42,597 nucleotides of DNA from an uncultured Eubacteriales bacterium (lineage in GTDB: Bacteria; Bacillota; Clostridia; Lachnospirales; Anaerotignaceae), in assembly GCA_949743655.1 (NCBI GenBank), contig CATJUP010000112.1, positions 1-42,597 on the forward strand, given 5' to 3'. Positions 17,789 through 27,870 of the stretch are shown piece after piece (the first letter of the stretch is position 1; each line of letters opens with the position of its first letter). The notes beneath the pieces are model-generated. The model had not been told where the DNA came from, ran no database searches, and saw only the letters and a list, made by a program, of their open reading frames with translations. Both the position numbers and the translations under genes were made by a program.

Positions 17789-18385
17789 ATGCGTAAAATA
17801 ATTCTTGCTTCACAATCACCAAGAAGGCGAGAAATTCTCGAAAGGTTAAAATTGCCTTTTGAAGTAATTCCAAGTGACGCGTCAGAAGATATTGAGATTG
17901 AACAGTCACCATATGAATGGGTAAAAACGCTTTCACACAGAAAAGCGCTTGCTGTTTTAGATAAAGTTGAATGTCAGGCTGTTATAATAGGGGCAGATAC
18001 AGTTGTTACATATTTGGGGAAAATATTAAATAAACCTAAAACTTATGATGAGGCGGCATCAATGCTACGTGTTTTAAGCGGAAAAAGTCATACAGTTTAT
18101 ACTGGTATAACATTGTTGTTTGTTGAAGAAAATGGTGAGACAAGCTGCGAGACATATGTTGACGCTACTGAGGTTTGTTTTAATCCAATATCTACAGATG
18201 AAATCGAAAAATATTTGAGTACAGGAGAATATTCTGATAAAGCCGGAGGATATGCTATTCAAGGTTTTGCGTCAATATTTATAGACTATATAAAAGGAAG
18301 ACATGATACAGTTATAGGACTTCCAGTATCAATACTTTATAAGGCATTAAAAAATCATGGCATAGACATAAAAGATTTTTGGTAA
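17789..18385 (+). CDS. maf: Maf family nucleotide pyrophosphatase
   Basis: 'ILASQSPRRREILERL', 'IIGADTVV', 'LSGKSHTVYTG', 'KAGGYAIQG'. Confidence 0.95.
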   Translation: MRKIILASQSPRRREILERLKLPFEVIPSDASEDIEIEQSPYEWVKTLSHRKALAVLDKVECQAVIIGADTVVTYLGKILNKPKTYDEAASMLRVLSGKSHTVYTGITLLFVEENGETSCETYVDATEVCFNPISTDEIEKYLSTGEYSDKAGGYAIQGFASIFIDYIKGRHDTVIGLPVSILYKALKNHGIDIKDFW

Positions 18386-18412
18386 TAAATTTAAGACATA
18401 AATATGAGACAT

Positions 18413-18443
18413 AAGCACGGAAAACCTAAAATTTTTCGTGCTT
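18413..18443. terminator. Terminator hairpin AAGCACG...CGTGCTTTTA
   Basis: Inverted repeat plus T-rich tail after maf. Confidence 0.75.
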
Positions 18444-18915
18444 TTATTATTGTTTGTATAATTAAATTTTTCTCTTTTTATTTTTACTCCAACATAAAAT
18501 GGCTTAAATATACAGTACATTTCAAATTTTATTCATTATGAATACTTTACCAAAAATAAATTTAGTTTTTTAATATCAAATATAAAAATAGCTTAATAAT
18601 GAGTTTTTATTAATGTTTTTTGTGTTTTTGGGGAAAATAAGAAAACATATTCAAGTGCATAAATGGTTTAATATGTTATGGTAAGTTTAGGCATATGCAG
18701 AAGAGCAAATGTTTTGTAAATTTTAATAAAGTTTTAAATATTTTAACAGTTAATGTACAAAATATTAATTTACATTTAATCTTTTGTTTCATAATGTTAT
18801 GGCTATTGAAAAATAATATTTTAGGAGTTATTATATTAACATATGATATTTTGGAATATTTATGAATTTATCACCGTATTAATGTTAGTTTTGCGGTTTA
18901 CAGGAGGAATATATA

Positions 18916-19944
18916 ATGTTTTCACGTGATATGGGAATAGATTTGGGTACGGCTAATACGCTTGTTTATGTAAAAGGTAAAGGAATAGTTGTAAATGAGC
19001 CGTCAGTTGTAGCTATAAATACATCTACAAAAGAGGTATTGGCGGTAGGCAATGAGGCTAAAGAAATGATAGGTCGTACACCGGGAAATATTGTGGCTAT
19101 ACGTCCTATGAGAGATGGTGTTATAGCTGATTTTGATATTACACAAGCTATGCTTAGGTATTTTATAGAAAAGGCATACACTCGCTCTGTTTTGGGTCCT
19201 AAACCGAGAGTTATAATATGTGTACCTTCAGGGGTGACAGAAGTAGAAAAAAGAGCTGTTCTTGAGGCATCAGTAGCGGCTGGAGCCAAAAGCAACGACA
19301 CATATCTTATAGAAGAACCTATGTCGGCATCTATAGGTGCTGGTTTGCCTGTTGAGGAGCCAACAGGCAGTATGGTTGTGGATATTGGCGGCGGAACAAG
19401 CGAGGTAGCTGTAATATCACTTGGCGGTATAGTTACAAGCAATTCTTTGCGTGTTGCCGGCGATGAGATAGACTCTTATATAATAGCTTATATAAAAAGA
19501 GAGTATAGTTTGGCTATAGGTGAAAGAACAGCCGAGGAGATAAAAATAAAAATAGGCTGTGCTTTTCCTAAGCCTAAAGAGGAGTCGATGGAAATAAGAG
19601 GACGCGACCTTGTAAGTGGTTTGCCTAAAACAATAACTATTACGTCTAATGAGGTACTTACAGCTATATCAGAGCCTATAACGGCTATAGTAGACTGTAT
19701 AAAGCAAACACTTGAGGCAACTCCTCCAGAACTTGCCGCCGATGTTATGGAATTTGGTATTACTCTTACTGGAGGGGGCGCGCTTTTGTCGGGTTTTGAT
19801 AAACTTATAAGCAATGAGACAGGAATGCCTGTTAATATAGCAAATGAACCTTTAAATTGTGTTGTTATTGGTACAGGTACTGTTTTAGAGCATATAGACA
19901 CACTGCGCAAAGTTCTTGTTTCGCCAAAAAAACTTAGAATGTGA
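18916..19944 (+). CDS. mreB: Rod shape-determining protein MreB
   Basis: '[30 protein letters not shown]', '[17 protein letters not shown]', 'LTGGGALL'. Confidence 0.97.
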   Translation: MFSRDMGIDLGTANTLVYVKGKGIVVNEPSVVAINTSTKEVLAVGNEAKEMIGRTPGNIVAIRPMRDGVIADFDITQAMLRYFIEKAYTRSVLGPKPRVIICVPSGVTEVEKRAVLEASVAAGAKSNDTYLIEEPMSASIGAGLPVEEPTGSMVVDIGGGTSEVAVISLGGIVTSNSLRVAGDEIDSYIIAYIKREYSLAIGERTAEEIKIKIGCAFPKPKEESMEIRGRDLVSGLPKTITITSNEVLTAISEPITAIVDCIKQTLEATPPELAADVMEFGITLTGGGALLSGFDKLISNETGMPVNIANEPLNCVVIGTGTVLEHIDTLRKVLVSPKKLRM

Positions 19945-19960
19945 CAAGGAGAGCTGAACA

Positions 19961-20821
19961 TTGAAGTTTTTTAATACTTATAAAAAACAAATACTTCGTT
20001 TAGTAATAATTTTTCTTGTTCTTCTTATACTTTTTACAGCAGGCAGAAAAAAAAGAGCAACACCTATTGATAATGCTCTCAGTTTTGTTGTAGCTCCAGC
20101 ACAAGATATATCCACAACTATAAGCTCATGGGTTTTAAATAAGGTATCAGCTTTAAAAGATGATACAGATTTGGCGGCTGAAAACAGTGAACTTAAAGCT
20201 AAAATTGAAATTTTAGAGGCTGAAAACAAGCGTCTTTCAATGTATGAGGAAGAGAATAAACGCCTTTCAGCACTTCTTGATGTATCACAAAAATATCCTG
20301 ATTATGAAACGACAGGCGTTGATATTATAGCTAAAGACCCTGGTAATTGGTATTTAACATTTACAATAAATAAAGGTACAAGACAAGGGCTAAAACCAGA
20401 CATGGCGCTTACAGACGCTGGTGGTCTTGTAGGCAGAATAACTGAGTGTGGATATTTATACTCAAAAGTTGAGTCTATATTAGACAGCAGAAGTTCGGTG
20501 TCGGCAATGAGCCTTAGGACAGGCGATTTAGGTGTTGTTAAAGGTGATTATACACTTATGAATGACGGATTATGCAAAATGGAGTATATAGACTCCGAAA
20601 GTGAGATAATGAAAGGTGACGAAATTGTAACTTCTTATTTAAGCGGTATATATCCCTCGGGAATAACAGTGGGGTATGTAAAAGAGGTTGTGACGGATGA
20701 GAATGGTCTTACAAAGTATGCTGTAATAGAGCCTGCTGTTGACTTTAAGCATATATCAACACTGCTTGTTATAACAGACGGATTTTCTGACGCAAAAAGT
20801 GGGGAGGAAAATGAGAATTGA
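19961..20821 (+). CDS. mreC: Rod shape-determining protein MreC
   Basis: N-terminal TM, coiled coil, 'GTRQGLKPDMALTDAGGLVGRI'; context. Confidence 0.95.
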   Translation: MKFFNTYKKQILRLVIIFLVLLILFTAGRKKRATPIDNALSFVVAPAQDISTTISSWVLNKVSALKDDTDLAAENSELKAKIEILEAENKRLSMYEEENKRLSALLDVSQKYPDYETTGVDIIAKDPGNWYLTFTINKGTRQGLKPDMALTDAGGLVGRITECGYLYSKVESILDSRSSVSAMSLRTGDLGVVKGDYTLMNDGLCKMEYIDSESEIMKGDEIVTSYLSGIYPSGITVGYVKEVVTDENGLTKYAVIEPAVDFKHISTLLVITDGFSDAKSGEENEN

Positions 20822-21342
20822 AAAGAAAAATAGTGATGTTTATAATACTTATTATAAATATAGTACTTCAAAGCACTGTTTTTCAGTTTATAAGAGTAAA
20901 TTATATAATACCTAACACAGCTATAGTTATAACTGTGTCAATGGCGCTTTTAAGGGGAAGGGCAGAAGGCTGTTTAATAGGATTTACTGCTGGTTTTTTA
21001 CAAGATATATTTTTTGGTTTTTCATTAGGGTATTATGCTCTTTTAGGTACAATTATGGGGTATTTTGTTGGGCGGTTTAACCATAATTATTATAGAGAGA
21101 ATTATGCTTTGCCTTTGTTTTTGTGTTTTTTAGGTACTATTATATACGAAAGCGCCGTGTTTTTTACTGGTCCATTTTTTGCGGGATACCTTAACTACAT
21201 GTATTTTTTCGCTAAAATAATATTTCCAGAGGCAGTATATACGGCGGCTGTGTCAATAATAATATACAGAATACTTTTTTCGGTAAACGAGCGTATAGAG
21301 AGTTCTGAAAAATATAAACGCAAACTGTTTAGCATAAAATGA
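20818..21342 (+). CDS. mreD: Rod shape-determining protein MreD
   Basis: Hydrophobic, 'EGCLIGFTAGFLQDIFFGFSLGYYALLG'; overlaps mreC end. Confidence 0.9.
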   Translation: MKRKIVMFIILIINIVLQSTVFQFIRVNYIIPNTAIVITVSMALLRGRAEGCLIGFTAGFLQDIFFGFSLGYYALLGTIMGYFVGRFNHNYYRENYALPLFLCFLGTIIYESAVFFTGPFFAGYLNYMYFFAKIIFPEAVYTAAVSIIIYRILFSVNERIESSEKYKRKLFSIK

Positions 21343-21363
21343 GAAATTATATGGAGATAAGAT

Positions 21364-24153
21364 ATGAAAAGTTTTTTTGAGAGAGTAAAAGACGTTGTTA
21401 CAAGCCGTATATTTATTATGTCAACAGGTGTGTTTATATTGTTTGCTGCTATATCAGTAAGACTTTTTTCATTGCAAATTGTAAAGGGCGAGACATATCA
21501 ACAAGAGCTTAAAACAAGCATAATGCAAAAAATATCAATACCAGCGTCAAGGGGAATGATATATGACAGATATGGAAGACCTTTAGCTATAAATGAAGCC
21601 GCTTTCTCTATAAAATATGATGACAGTGTTACAGCGCCATTATCAAATAGAACACAAACAGCGCTTGATTTTGTTTACTCAAGAGGACAAGACATATATG
21701 ATAATTTACTTATAACTGACTCGATGCCAAAAAAATTTAAATTTTCATGGTCTGATGACGAGAAGAGATGGAAACAAAGTATAGGTCTTAGGTCTAAACA
21801 GCTTAAATATTCTGCTGATGAGACATATGATTATTTAATTGAAAAATATAATATACCTATGGGACTTAGCAAAGAGGATGAGAGAAAACTTATAAACATT
21901 TTAATAAACTGCTCGGACAAAAACTTAATGATACTTTCGTTAATAGATATACTTGACAAAAATGGTGAAACAATAATTGATGATATTCCAATATCTCAAA
22001 CACAGCCTTATGAGTTTTTGTTTGACGGAAGTGACACTAAAGAGTTTGAATGGAAAAAAAGCGTTGGAATGAAAGAAGAGCAATATGAACTTAACGCTGA
22101 AGAGACATTAAAATACTTAGTTGAATTTTTTGATGTGCCAGATAATATATCAGACGAATTAAAAAGAAAAGTTGTGGCTATACGCTACTCACTTTATTTA
22201 ATGCGTTACAGAAAGTATCAGCCTATAACAGTGGCTATAAACATAAAAGACGAGACAGTGGCAGCAGTAGAGGAGAGCAATAATAAATTTCCTGGGGTTA
22301 CTATATATACCGACTCGCTTAGGGATTACCCTGACGGCAAGTATTTTTCAAATATAATAGGATATATAGGCAGAATAACAGACACAGAATATGAAAATTA
22401 TGCTGAACATGGTTATTCACAAAATGACATAATAGGTAAAAATGGTATTGAGTCTATATATGAACTGGAGCTTAGAGGAGCTGATGGACAAAGTCTTGTG
22501 GAAGTTGATGCGTCTGGAAGGCGAATAAATACAATAGAAACGCAAGCGCCTGTTTCAGGAAGTAACATATTTCTTACTATAGACAAAAAATTGCAAAAAG
22601 CAGCTTATGATTATTTGGAAGCCGCTTTAGCTGATACAATTATAAGTAAACTTACATCAAAAGACCCAAAGGACTTGCCTATAACACAAAAAGAGCTTTT
22701 CTCATCAATGATAAACTGTAACTCAATATCGGTTAAAAAAATATTTAATACAAACAAAGAAATATCGCAATATATAAAAAATATTGTGCTCGAAAATTAT
22801 CCTAATTTAGATTTAGCCGAAAAAGACGCTTTGGATAAAGCTAAATTTATAATAACATCGGCTATAGAAGATGGTACTATTACAAATAGGGATATGGTGT
22901 TATTACTTATTGAGCAGGAAATAATAACGGCTGATGATGAGTATAAAGAAAAAATAGAGTCAGGTCGTGTAACACCTCTTTCTGTAATAATAGAAAAACT
23001 TAGAAGCTGCGAGCTTCATCCATATCAAACAAATCTTGACCCATGTACTGGCTCGGTTGTAGTGTCAAATGTAAATACAGGAGAGGTATTGGCACTTGTA
23101 ACATATCCTTCTTACGATAACAGCAGACTTGTTAATAATTTTGACTCAGAATATTACAATCAGCTTATAAACGACCCTACATCGCCGCTTGTAAACAGAC
23201 CTTTGAAGCAAAAAAAGGCGCCAGGCTCAACTTTTAAAATGGTTACATCAATAGCAGGTCTTGAGACAGGCGTTATAAAACCGTCTACAATTATAAGAGA
23301 TTTAGGACAGTACACAAAAGCGGGAAGTCCTTATCCTAAGTGCTGGATATATCCTGGCGGTACTCATAGAGACATTAATGTGTCTCATGCGCTTGAGGTT
23401 TCATGTAATTACTTTTTTTATGAAACATCTTTTAGATTGGGTAATAGTCAAGAAAATTCGACATTAGAGGGAATAGAGACACTTAAAAAATATATGAGAG
23501 CGTTTGGTCTTGACAGTGTTACAGGTATAGAGCTTGGTGAAGCAGAGCCAAATATAGCCTCGCCTGAATATAAAGAGGCATCTATAAAATGGCAAAATCC
23601 AGATGCTACAACAAGCCAAACAGCGTGGAATGACGGCGACACAATAAGAGCCGCTATAGGTCAATCTGTAAACAACTATACAGCGGCTGTATTAGCTAAA
23701 TATATATCAACATTGGCTAATGGGGGTACAAGATACACATTTCATGTTATAGACAAAGTTGAAAGTGCTAATGGCAAGGTTATTGAGAAAAAACTTCCTG
23801 TTGTTGAGGAAAAATTAGATATAGCGCAAGAAAACTTAGACGCTGTTTATGAGGGTATGTTGCTTGTTACAAGCGGTGAGAGAGGCTCGTTAAGGCGGGT
23901 TTTTAAAGATTTTCCTGTTAAAGTGGCGGCTAAGTCTGGTACGGCGGAAGAAAATAAGTCAAGAAGCTCTCACTCAAATTTTGTGTGTTTTGCACCTTAC
24001 GACCAGCCGCAAATAGCTATAGCTATAATGATACCTTTCGGTGAGTCATCAACATCGGCGGCGGCTGTTGTAGGAAGAAATATTGTTGGGGAGTACATGG
24101 GGCTTAATTATGAGCCTGAAAACAGCTATATGAATATTGAGTTGGCAGAGTAG
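21364..24153 (+). CDS. Penicillin-binding protein 2 (class B transpeptidase, elongasome)
   Basis: 'KKAPGSTFKMVTSIAGLE', 'VSCNYFFYE', 'AAKSGTAEE' (SxxK, SxN, KSGT); between mreD and minC. Confidence 0.95.
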   Translation: MKSFFERVKDVVTSRIFIMSTGVFILFAAISVRLFSLQIVKGETYQQELKTSIMQKISIPASRGMIYDRYGRPLAINEAAFSIKYDDSVTAPLSNRTQTALDFVYSRGQDIYDNLLITDSMPKKFKFSWSDDEKRWKQSIGLRSKQLKYSADETYDYLIEKYNIPMGLSKEDERKLINILINCSDKNLMILSLIDILDKNGETIIDDIPISQTQPYEFLFDGSDTKEFEWKKSVGMKEEQYELNAEETLKYLVEFFDVPDNISDELKRKVVAIRYSLYLMRYRKYQPITVAINIKDETVAAVEESNNKFPGVTIYTDSLRDYPDGKYFSNIIGYIGRITDTEYENYAEHGYSQNDIIGKNGIESIYELELRGADGQSLVEVDASGRRINTIETQAPVSGSNIFLTIDKKLQKAAYDYLEAALADTIISKLTSKDPKDLPITQKELFSSMINCNSISVKKIFNTNKEISQYIKNIVLENYPNLDLAEKDALDKAKFIITSAIEDGTITNRDMVLLLIEQEIITADDEYKEKIESGRVTPLSVIIEKLRSCELHPYQTNLDPCTGSVVVSNVNTGEVLALVTYPSYDNSRLVNNFDSEYYNQLINDPTSPLVNRPLKQKKAPGSTFKMVTSIAGLETGVIKPSTIIRDLGQYTKAGSPYPKCWIYPGGTHRDINVSHALEVSCNYFFYETSFRLGNSQENSTLEGIETLKKYMRAFGLDSVTGIELGEAEPNIASPEYKEASIKWQNPDATTSQTAWNDGDTIRAAIGQSVNNYTAAVLAKYISTLANGGTRYTFHVIDKVESANGKVIEKKLPVVEEKLDIAQENLDAVYEGMLLVTSGERGSLRRVFKDFPVKVAAKSGTAEENKSRSSHSNFVCFAPYDQPQIAIAIMIPFGESSTSAAAVVGRNIVGEYMGLNYEPENSYMNIELAE

Positions 24154-24243
24154 AATTATGTGCTAATGCCCAAACGTGGCAAAAGCTATTATGTTTGGAC
24201 AAAGCCCAGTGTTTAAACATTTTTATTTAATGGAGGAGCTTAA

Positions 24244-24786
24244 ATGATTACATTTGTAACCGGAAATGAAAAACCAAAAGCAAACGATATTAATGCTGAC
24301 GATGAAATAGACGAGATTGGATTGAGTCAAAAAGGTCAGCCAGTTGAAAAAATTATTGAACAGGCAGAAGCTGAGGCAGAGTTAAAAGCAGATACATCTA
24401 AAAAAGAAGTAGAAAGTAAAATAGAAAATATTGTTGAAAACAGTTTTTCTATAGATAGGCACACAACAAAATTTCATAAAGGAAATTTAAGAAATGGTAT
24501 GTCAATAGAATTTGACGGAAGTATAGTTATATTAGGTGATGTAAACCCAGGAGCTGAAGTAAGAGCTACTGGCAATATACTTATATTAGGTGCTCTTAAA
24601 GGTGTAGTTCACGCAGGATGTAAAGGAGACAGCAACGCTTTTGTTTTTGCACTTAGCCTTGTGCCTGTTCAACTTAGAATAGGTGGAATAATAACCCGTT
24701 TCCCTGATGGCGATTCAAAAACAAACCGAAAACCAGAATATGCTTATGTTGAGGACGGAAAAATATATGTATCCGAGTTTCAATAA
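24244..24786 (+). CDS. minC: Septum site-determining protein MinC, C-terminal beta-helix domain only
   Basis: 'HKGNLRNGMSIEFDGSIVILGDVNPGAEVRATGNILILGALKGVVHAG'; N-terminal ~70 aa acidic linker. Confidence 0.88.
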   Translation: MITFVTGNEKPKANDINADDEIDEIGLSQKGQPVEKIIEQAEAEAELKADTSKKEVESKIENIVENSFSIDRHTTKFHKGNLRNGMSIEFDGSIVILGDVNPGAEVRATGNILILGALKGVVHAGCKGDSNAFVFALSLVPVQLRIGGIITRFPDGDSKTNRKPEYAYVEDGKIYVSEFQ

Positions 24787-24928
24787 TTTGCGTTATAAGC
24801 GCTGTTAATGTATTTTATGACGCTATTTTGTGGCATGTTATGAATAATGCTGTAAAATTATAAGGTATTTTGAAAATTAATTTTAAAATTTGCTAAAAAA
24901 AACTAATGCAAAATATCTACATTTTTGT

Positions 24929-24953
24929 TAATATATACTTAAAGTATATATTA
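24929..24953. promoter_or_regulatory. 25-bp palindrome TAATATATACTT-A-AAGTATATATTA in the minC-minD spacer
   Basis: Perfect 12-bp inverted repeat with 1-nt centre. Confidence 0.5.
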
Positions 24954-25130
24954 TATTAAGTTTGTGAGGTATTATTCCAATTTTAATTAATTTAAGTAAG
25001 CAACATTTTAGCGAAATATATTTACTATCGCGATTAGGTTTTTAGTTTAACACAAAAGTGTGTAAAAGCGCTAAAACGTAGCATTTAACAAAAAAGTTTA
25101 TAATAGCCATAAGTTTAGGGAGGATAAAAA

Positions 25131-25928
25131 ATGGGAGAAGTAATAGTTATAACAAGCGGTAAAGGCGGCGTTGGCAAAACAACAACCACCGCTAATTTAG
25201 GCTGTGGTCTTGCGATTTCCGGTAAAAAAGTAGCTCTTGTGGATGCTGATATTGGTCTTAGAAATCTTGATGTTGTTATGGGACTTGAAAATAGAATAGT
25301 ATATGACCTTGTTGATGTTGTTGAAGGGAAATGCAGACTTAAACAAGCGCTTATAAAAGATAAACGCTATGCTGGACTTTATCTTCTTCCGGCTGCCCAA
25401 ACAAGAGATAAAGACGCGGTATCGCCTGAACAAATGCGTAAACTGTGTGATAATCTTAAAGAGGATGAGTTTGATTACATAATAATAGATTGTCCGGCGG
25501 GAATAGAACAAGGGTTTAAAAATGCCATAGCGGGAGCTGACCGCGCGCTTGTGGTTACTACACCAGAAGTGTCAGCGGTGAGAGACGCTGACAGAATAAT
25601 TGGTTTGCTTGAGGCAAATGAGCTTATAAATCCATCACTTATACTTAACCGTGTAAGACCAGATATGGTTGACAGAGGCGACATGATGAGTATGGATGAT
25701 GTAAATGAGATATTGGCAGTGGATATAATAGGTGTTGTGCCTGATGATGAATCAATAGTTATACAAACAAATAAAGGTGAACCGGCGGTTACTGTAGAAA
25801 GCTCTAAAGCTGGACAGGCTTACCGTAATATTACGCAAAGAATATTGGGTAATGATGTACCTTTAATGGTATTTGAGGCGGAAAACTCGTTTATAGATAA
25901 ACTTAAAAAATTATTCCGCAAGGGCTGA
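25131..25928 (+). CDS. minD: Septum site-determining ATPase MinD
   Basis: 'VITSGKGGVGKTTTTANLG', 'LVDADIGLRNLDVVMGLE', amphipathic C-term 'FIDKLKKLFRKG'. Confidence 0.97.
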   Translation: MGEVIVITSGKGGVGKTTTTANLGCGLAISGKKVALVDADIGLRNLDVVMGLENRIVYDLVDVVEGKCRLKQALIKDKRYAGLYLLPAAQTRDKDAVSPEQMRKLCDNLKEDEFDYIIIDCPAGIEQGFKNAIAGADRALVVTTPEVSAVRDADRIIGLLEANELINPSLILNRVRPDMVDRGDMMSMDDVNEILAVDIIGVVPDDESIVIQTNKGEPAVTVESSKAGQAYRNITQRILGNDVPLMVFEAENSFIDKLKKLFRKG

Positions 25929-25976
25929 TGTAACTGTATTAAAAATTTTAGTAGTCTTTGACAGGAGTGATAAATA

Positions 25977-26261
25977 ATGTTTGATTTTTTAGGTTTTTTT
26001 AAAGGCAAAGAGCCTACTTCGGGTTCTGTAGCAAAAGACAGACTTAAACTTGTGCTTGTTCATGACCGTGTAAATTGCTCGTCACAGGTTTTGGAGATGC
26101 TTAAAGATGATATAATAAAAGTTATATCAAACTATATGGAAATAGATAGAGCCGAGCTTGATATTAATATAACTCAAACACAGGCTGAGGATAATTCGGG
26201 AACAGTACCGGTATTGTACGCTAACATACCTATAAAAAGTATGCGCCGAAACTCAAACTAA
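25977..26261 (+). CDS. minE: Cell division topological specificity factor MinE
   Basis: 'AKDRLKLVLVHDRVNCSSQVLEMLKDDIIKVISNYMEID'. Confidence 0.95.
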   Translation: MFDFLGFFKGKEPTSGSVAKDRLKLVLVHDRVNCSSQVLEMLKDDIIKVISNYMEIDRAELDINITQTQAEDNSGTVPVLYANIPIKSMRRNSN

Positions 26262-26270
26262 CAAAAATTT

Positions 26271-26298
26271 GGCAGTCTGATTAAATTTTCAGACTGTC
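26271..26298. terminator. Terminator-like hairpin GGCAGTCTGA-N8-TCAGACTGTC + T-run
   Basis: 10-bp stem with one G-U pair, between minE and rodA. Confidence 0.7.
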
Positions 26299-26329
26299 TT
26301 TTAATTCTGTTTAATAATTGGAGAGAAAA

Positions 26330-27469
26330 ATGAATTTAAAAAAATTAAAAAATATTGATTGGTGGCTTGTGTGTGCCGCTATAATACTTTCGGTATTTGG
26401 TATAATATGTATAGGTTCTGCAACGCATATAAATTTGGGTGAAAGCCGCTCAATGTACTACTCTCAAATGGTATGGGTAAGTATTGGAGTAGTTATAATG
26501 CTTGTTGTGGTATATGTAAATATCGATTTTTTTGCTAATTTTTATAAATATATATATTTTTTTAATATAGCGCTGCTTTTAGCCGTACTTTTAATAGGAC
26601 GCTCTGTAAACGGCGCTAAAAGGTGGATATATTTTGGACCTATTGGAATACAGCCTTCTGAGTTTTCAAAAATTATAATGCTCTTTTGCTTGGCAAAAGT
26701 TATTGACAAAAACAGGCAAAGGATTAATAATAAAAGTGTATTGATTAAAATTTGCCTCTATACGCTTATACCTATACTGCTTATACAAAGACAGCCGTCT
26801 TTGTCTGCAAGTCTTGTTATTTTAGCTATATTAGCGTGTGAATTGTTTGTGGCTAAAATTGATTATAAATATATAATGGGATTAATAATAATATCACTTC
26901 CTATTGTGTTATTTATCGCTTGGGATGTATTGCGTGAAGACCCTATTATAATTGATAAAATACTAAGACCACATCAAATAACGCGAATAATAACATTTTT
27001 AAAACCAGACGCGAGCTCTGATAATTATTATCAGACACTTAAATCAATAAGTGCTATAGGCTCTGGTCAGCTTATGGGCAAAGGGCTTTATGAGGGAACT
27101 TTAAATCAATTAAGCTATTTACCTGAACCATATAATGATTTTATATTTTCGGTAATAGGCGAGGAATTTGGTTTTATAGGATGTGTGGGTGTTTTAGCAT
27201 TACAGTTTTTTATAGTTTTTAGATGTATGTTGATAGCCATGAATTGCCGCGACAGTTTTCTTCAATTAGCGGCAACGGGAGTAGCTGGTATGATAGCGTT
27301 TCAGACATTTGTAAACACAGGCGTAGCTACAGGTATACTGCCTAATACAGGTATGTCTTTGCCTTTTGTAAGCTATGGCGGAAGTTCTATGTGGGCTAAT
27401 ATGGCGTCTATAGGACTTGTGCTTAATATAGGTCTTAAACGCACAAAATCTTTATTTGAGGAGGTTTGA
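26330..27469 (+). CDS. rodA: RodA/FtsW family SEDS glycosyltransferase
   Basis: 'KRWIYFGPIGIQPSEFSKI', 'YLPEPYNDFIFSVIGEEFGFIG', 'LPFVSYGGSSM'; ATG 26330 preferred by RBS spacing. Confidence 0.93.
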   Translation: MNLKKLKNIDWWLVCAAIILSVFGIICIGSATHINLGESRSMYYSQMVWVSIGVVIMLVVVYVNIDFFANFYKYIYFFNIALLLAVLLIGRSVNGAKRWIYFGPIGIQPSEFSKIIMLFCLAKVIDKNRQRINNKSVLIKICLYTLIPILLIQRQPSLSASLVILAILACELFVAKIDYKYIMGLIIISLPIVLFIAWDVLREDPIIIDKILRPHQITRIITFLKPDASSDNYYQTLKSISAIGSGQLMGKGLYEGTLNQLSYLPEPYNDFIFSVIGEEFGFIGCVGVLALQFFIVFRCMLIAMNCRDSFLQLAATGVAGMIAFQTFVNTGVATGILPNTGMSLPFVSYGGSSMWANMASIGLVLNIGLKRTKSLFEEV

Positions 27470-27474
27470 AATAA

Positions 27475-27870
27475 GTGAATATAGCATTGATAGCTCACGA
27501 CAACAAAAAAAAACTCATGGAAAATCTCTGTATCGCGTACAGACATATACTCTCAAAACATACTTTGTACGCTACAGGCACAACAGGACGCCTTGTTGAG
27601 GAAGCCGCCAATTTATCAGTACACAAATATCTTGCCGGACCTTTAGGCGGAGAACAGCAGTTAGGAAGTCAAGTTGCAAGTAATGATATAGACCTTGTTA
27701 TATTTTTAAGAGACCCTGTATCACAAAAAAGTTACGAGCCAAGTATAAATGGTATATTAAGGCTTTGTGATTTACACAATATACCTTTAGCAAGTAATTT
27801 GGCTACAGCCGAGATACTGCTTTTAGCTCTTGAACGAGGAGACCTTGACTGGAGAAATGTGATTAAATGA
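27475..27870 (+). CDS. mgsA: Methylglyoxal synthase
   Basis: 'IALIAHDNKK', 'ATGTTGRLVEE', 'GPLGGEQQLGSQVAS', 'VIFLRDP'. Confidence 0.96.
   Translation: MNIALIAHDNKKKLMENLCIAYRHILSKHTLYATGTTGRLVEEAANLSVHKYLAGPLGGEQQLGSQVASNDIDLVIFLRDPVSQKSYEPSINGILRLCDLHNIPLASNLATAEILLLALERGDLDWRNVIK

Noticed and set aside
18966-19442. 158-aa minus-strand ORF antisense to mreB (and 19488-19961, 157 aa)
   Set aside because: Shadow ORFs opposite a highly conserved gene; composition rich in Ser/Thr/Pro/Ile as expected from reverse-complemented codons, no RBS logic
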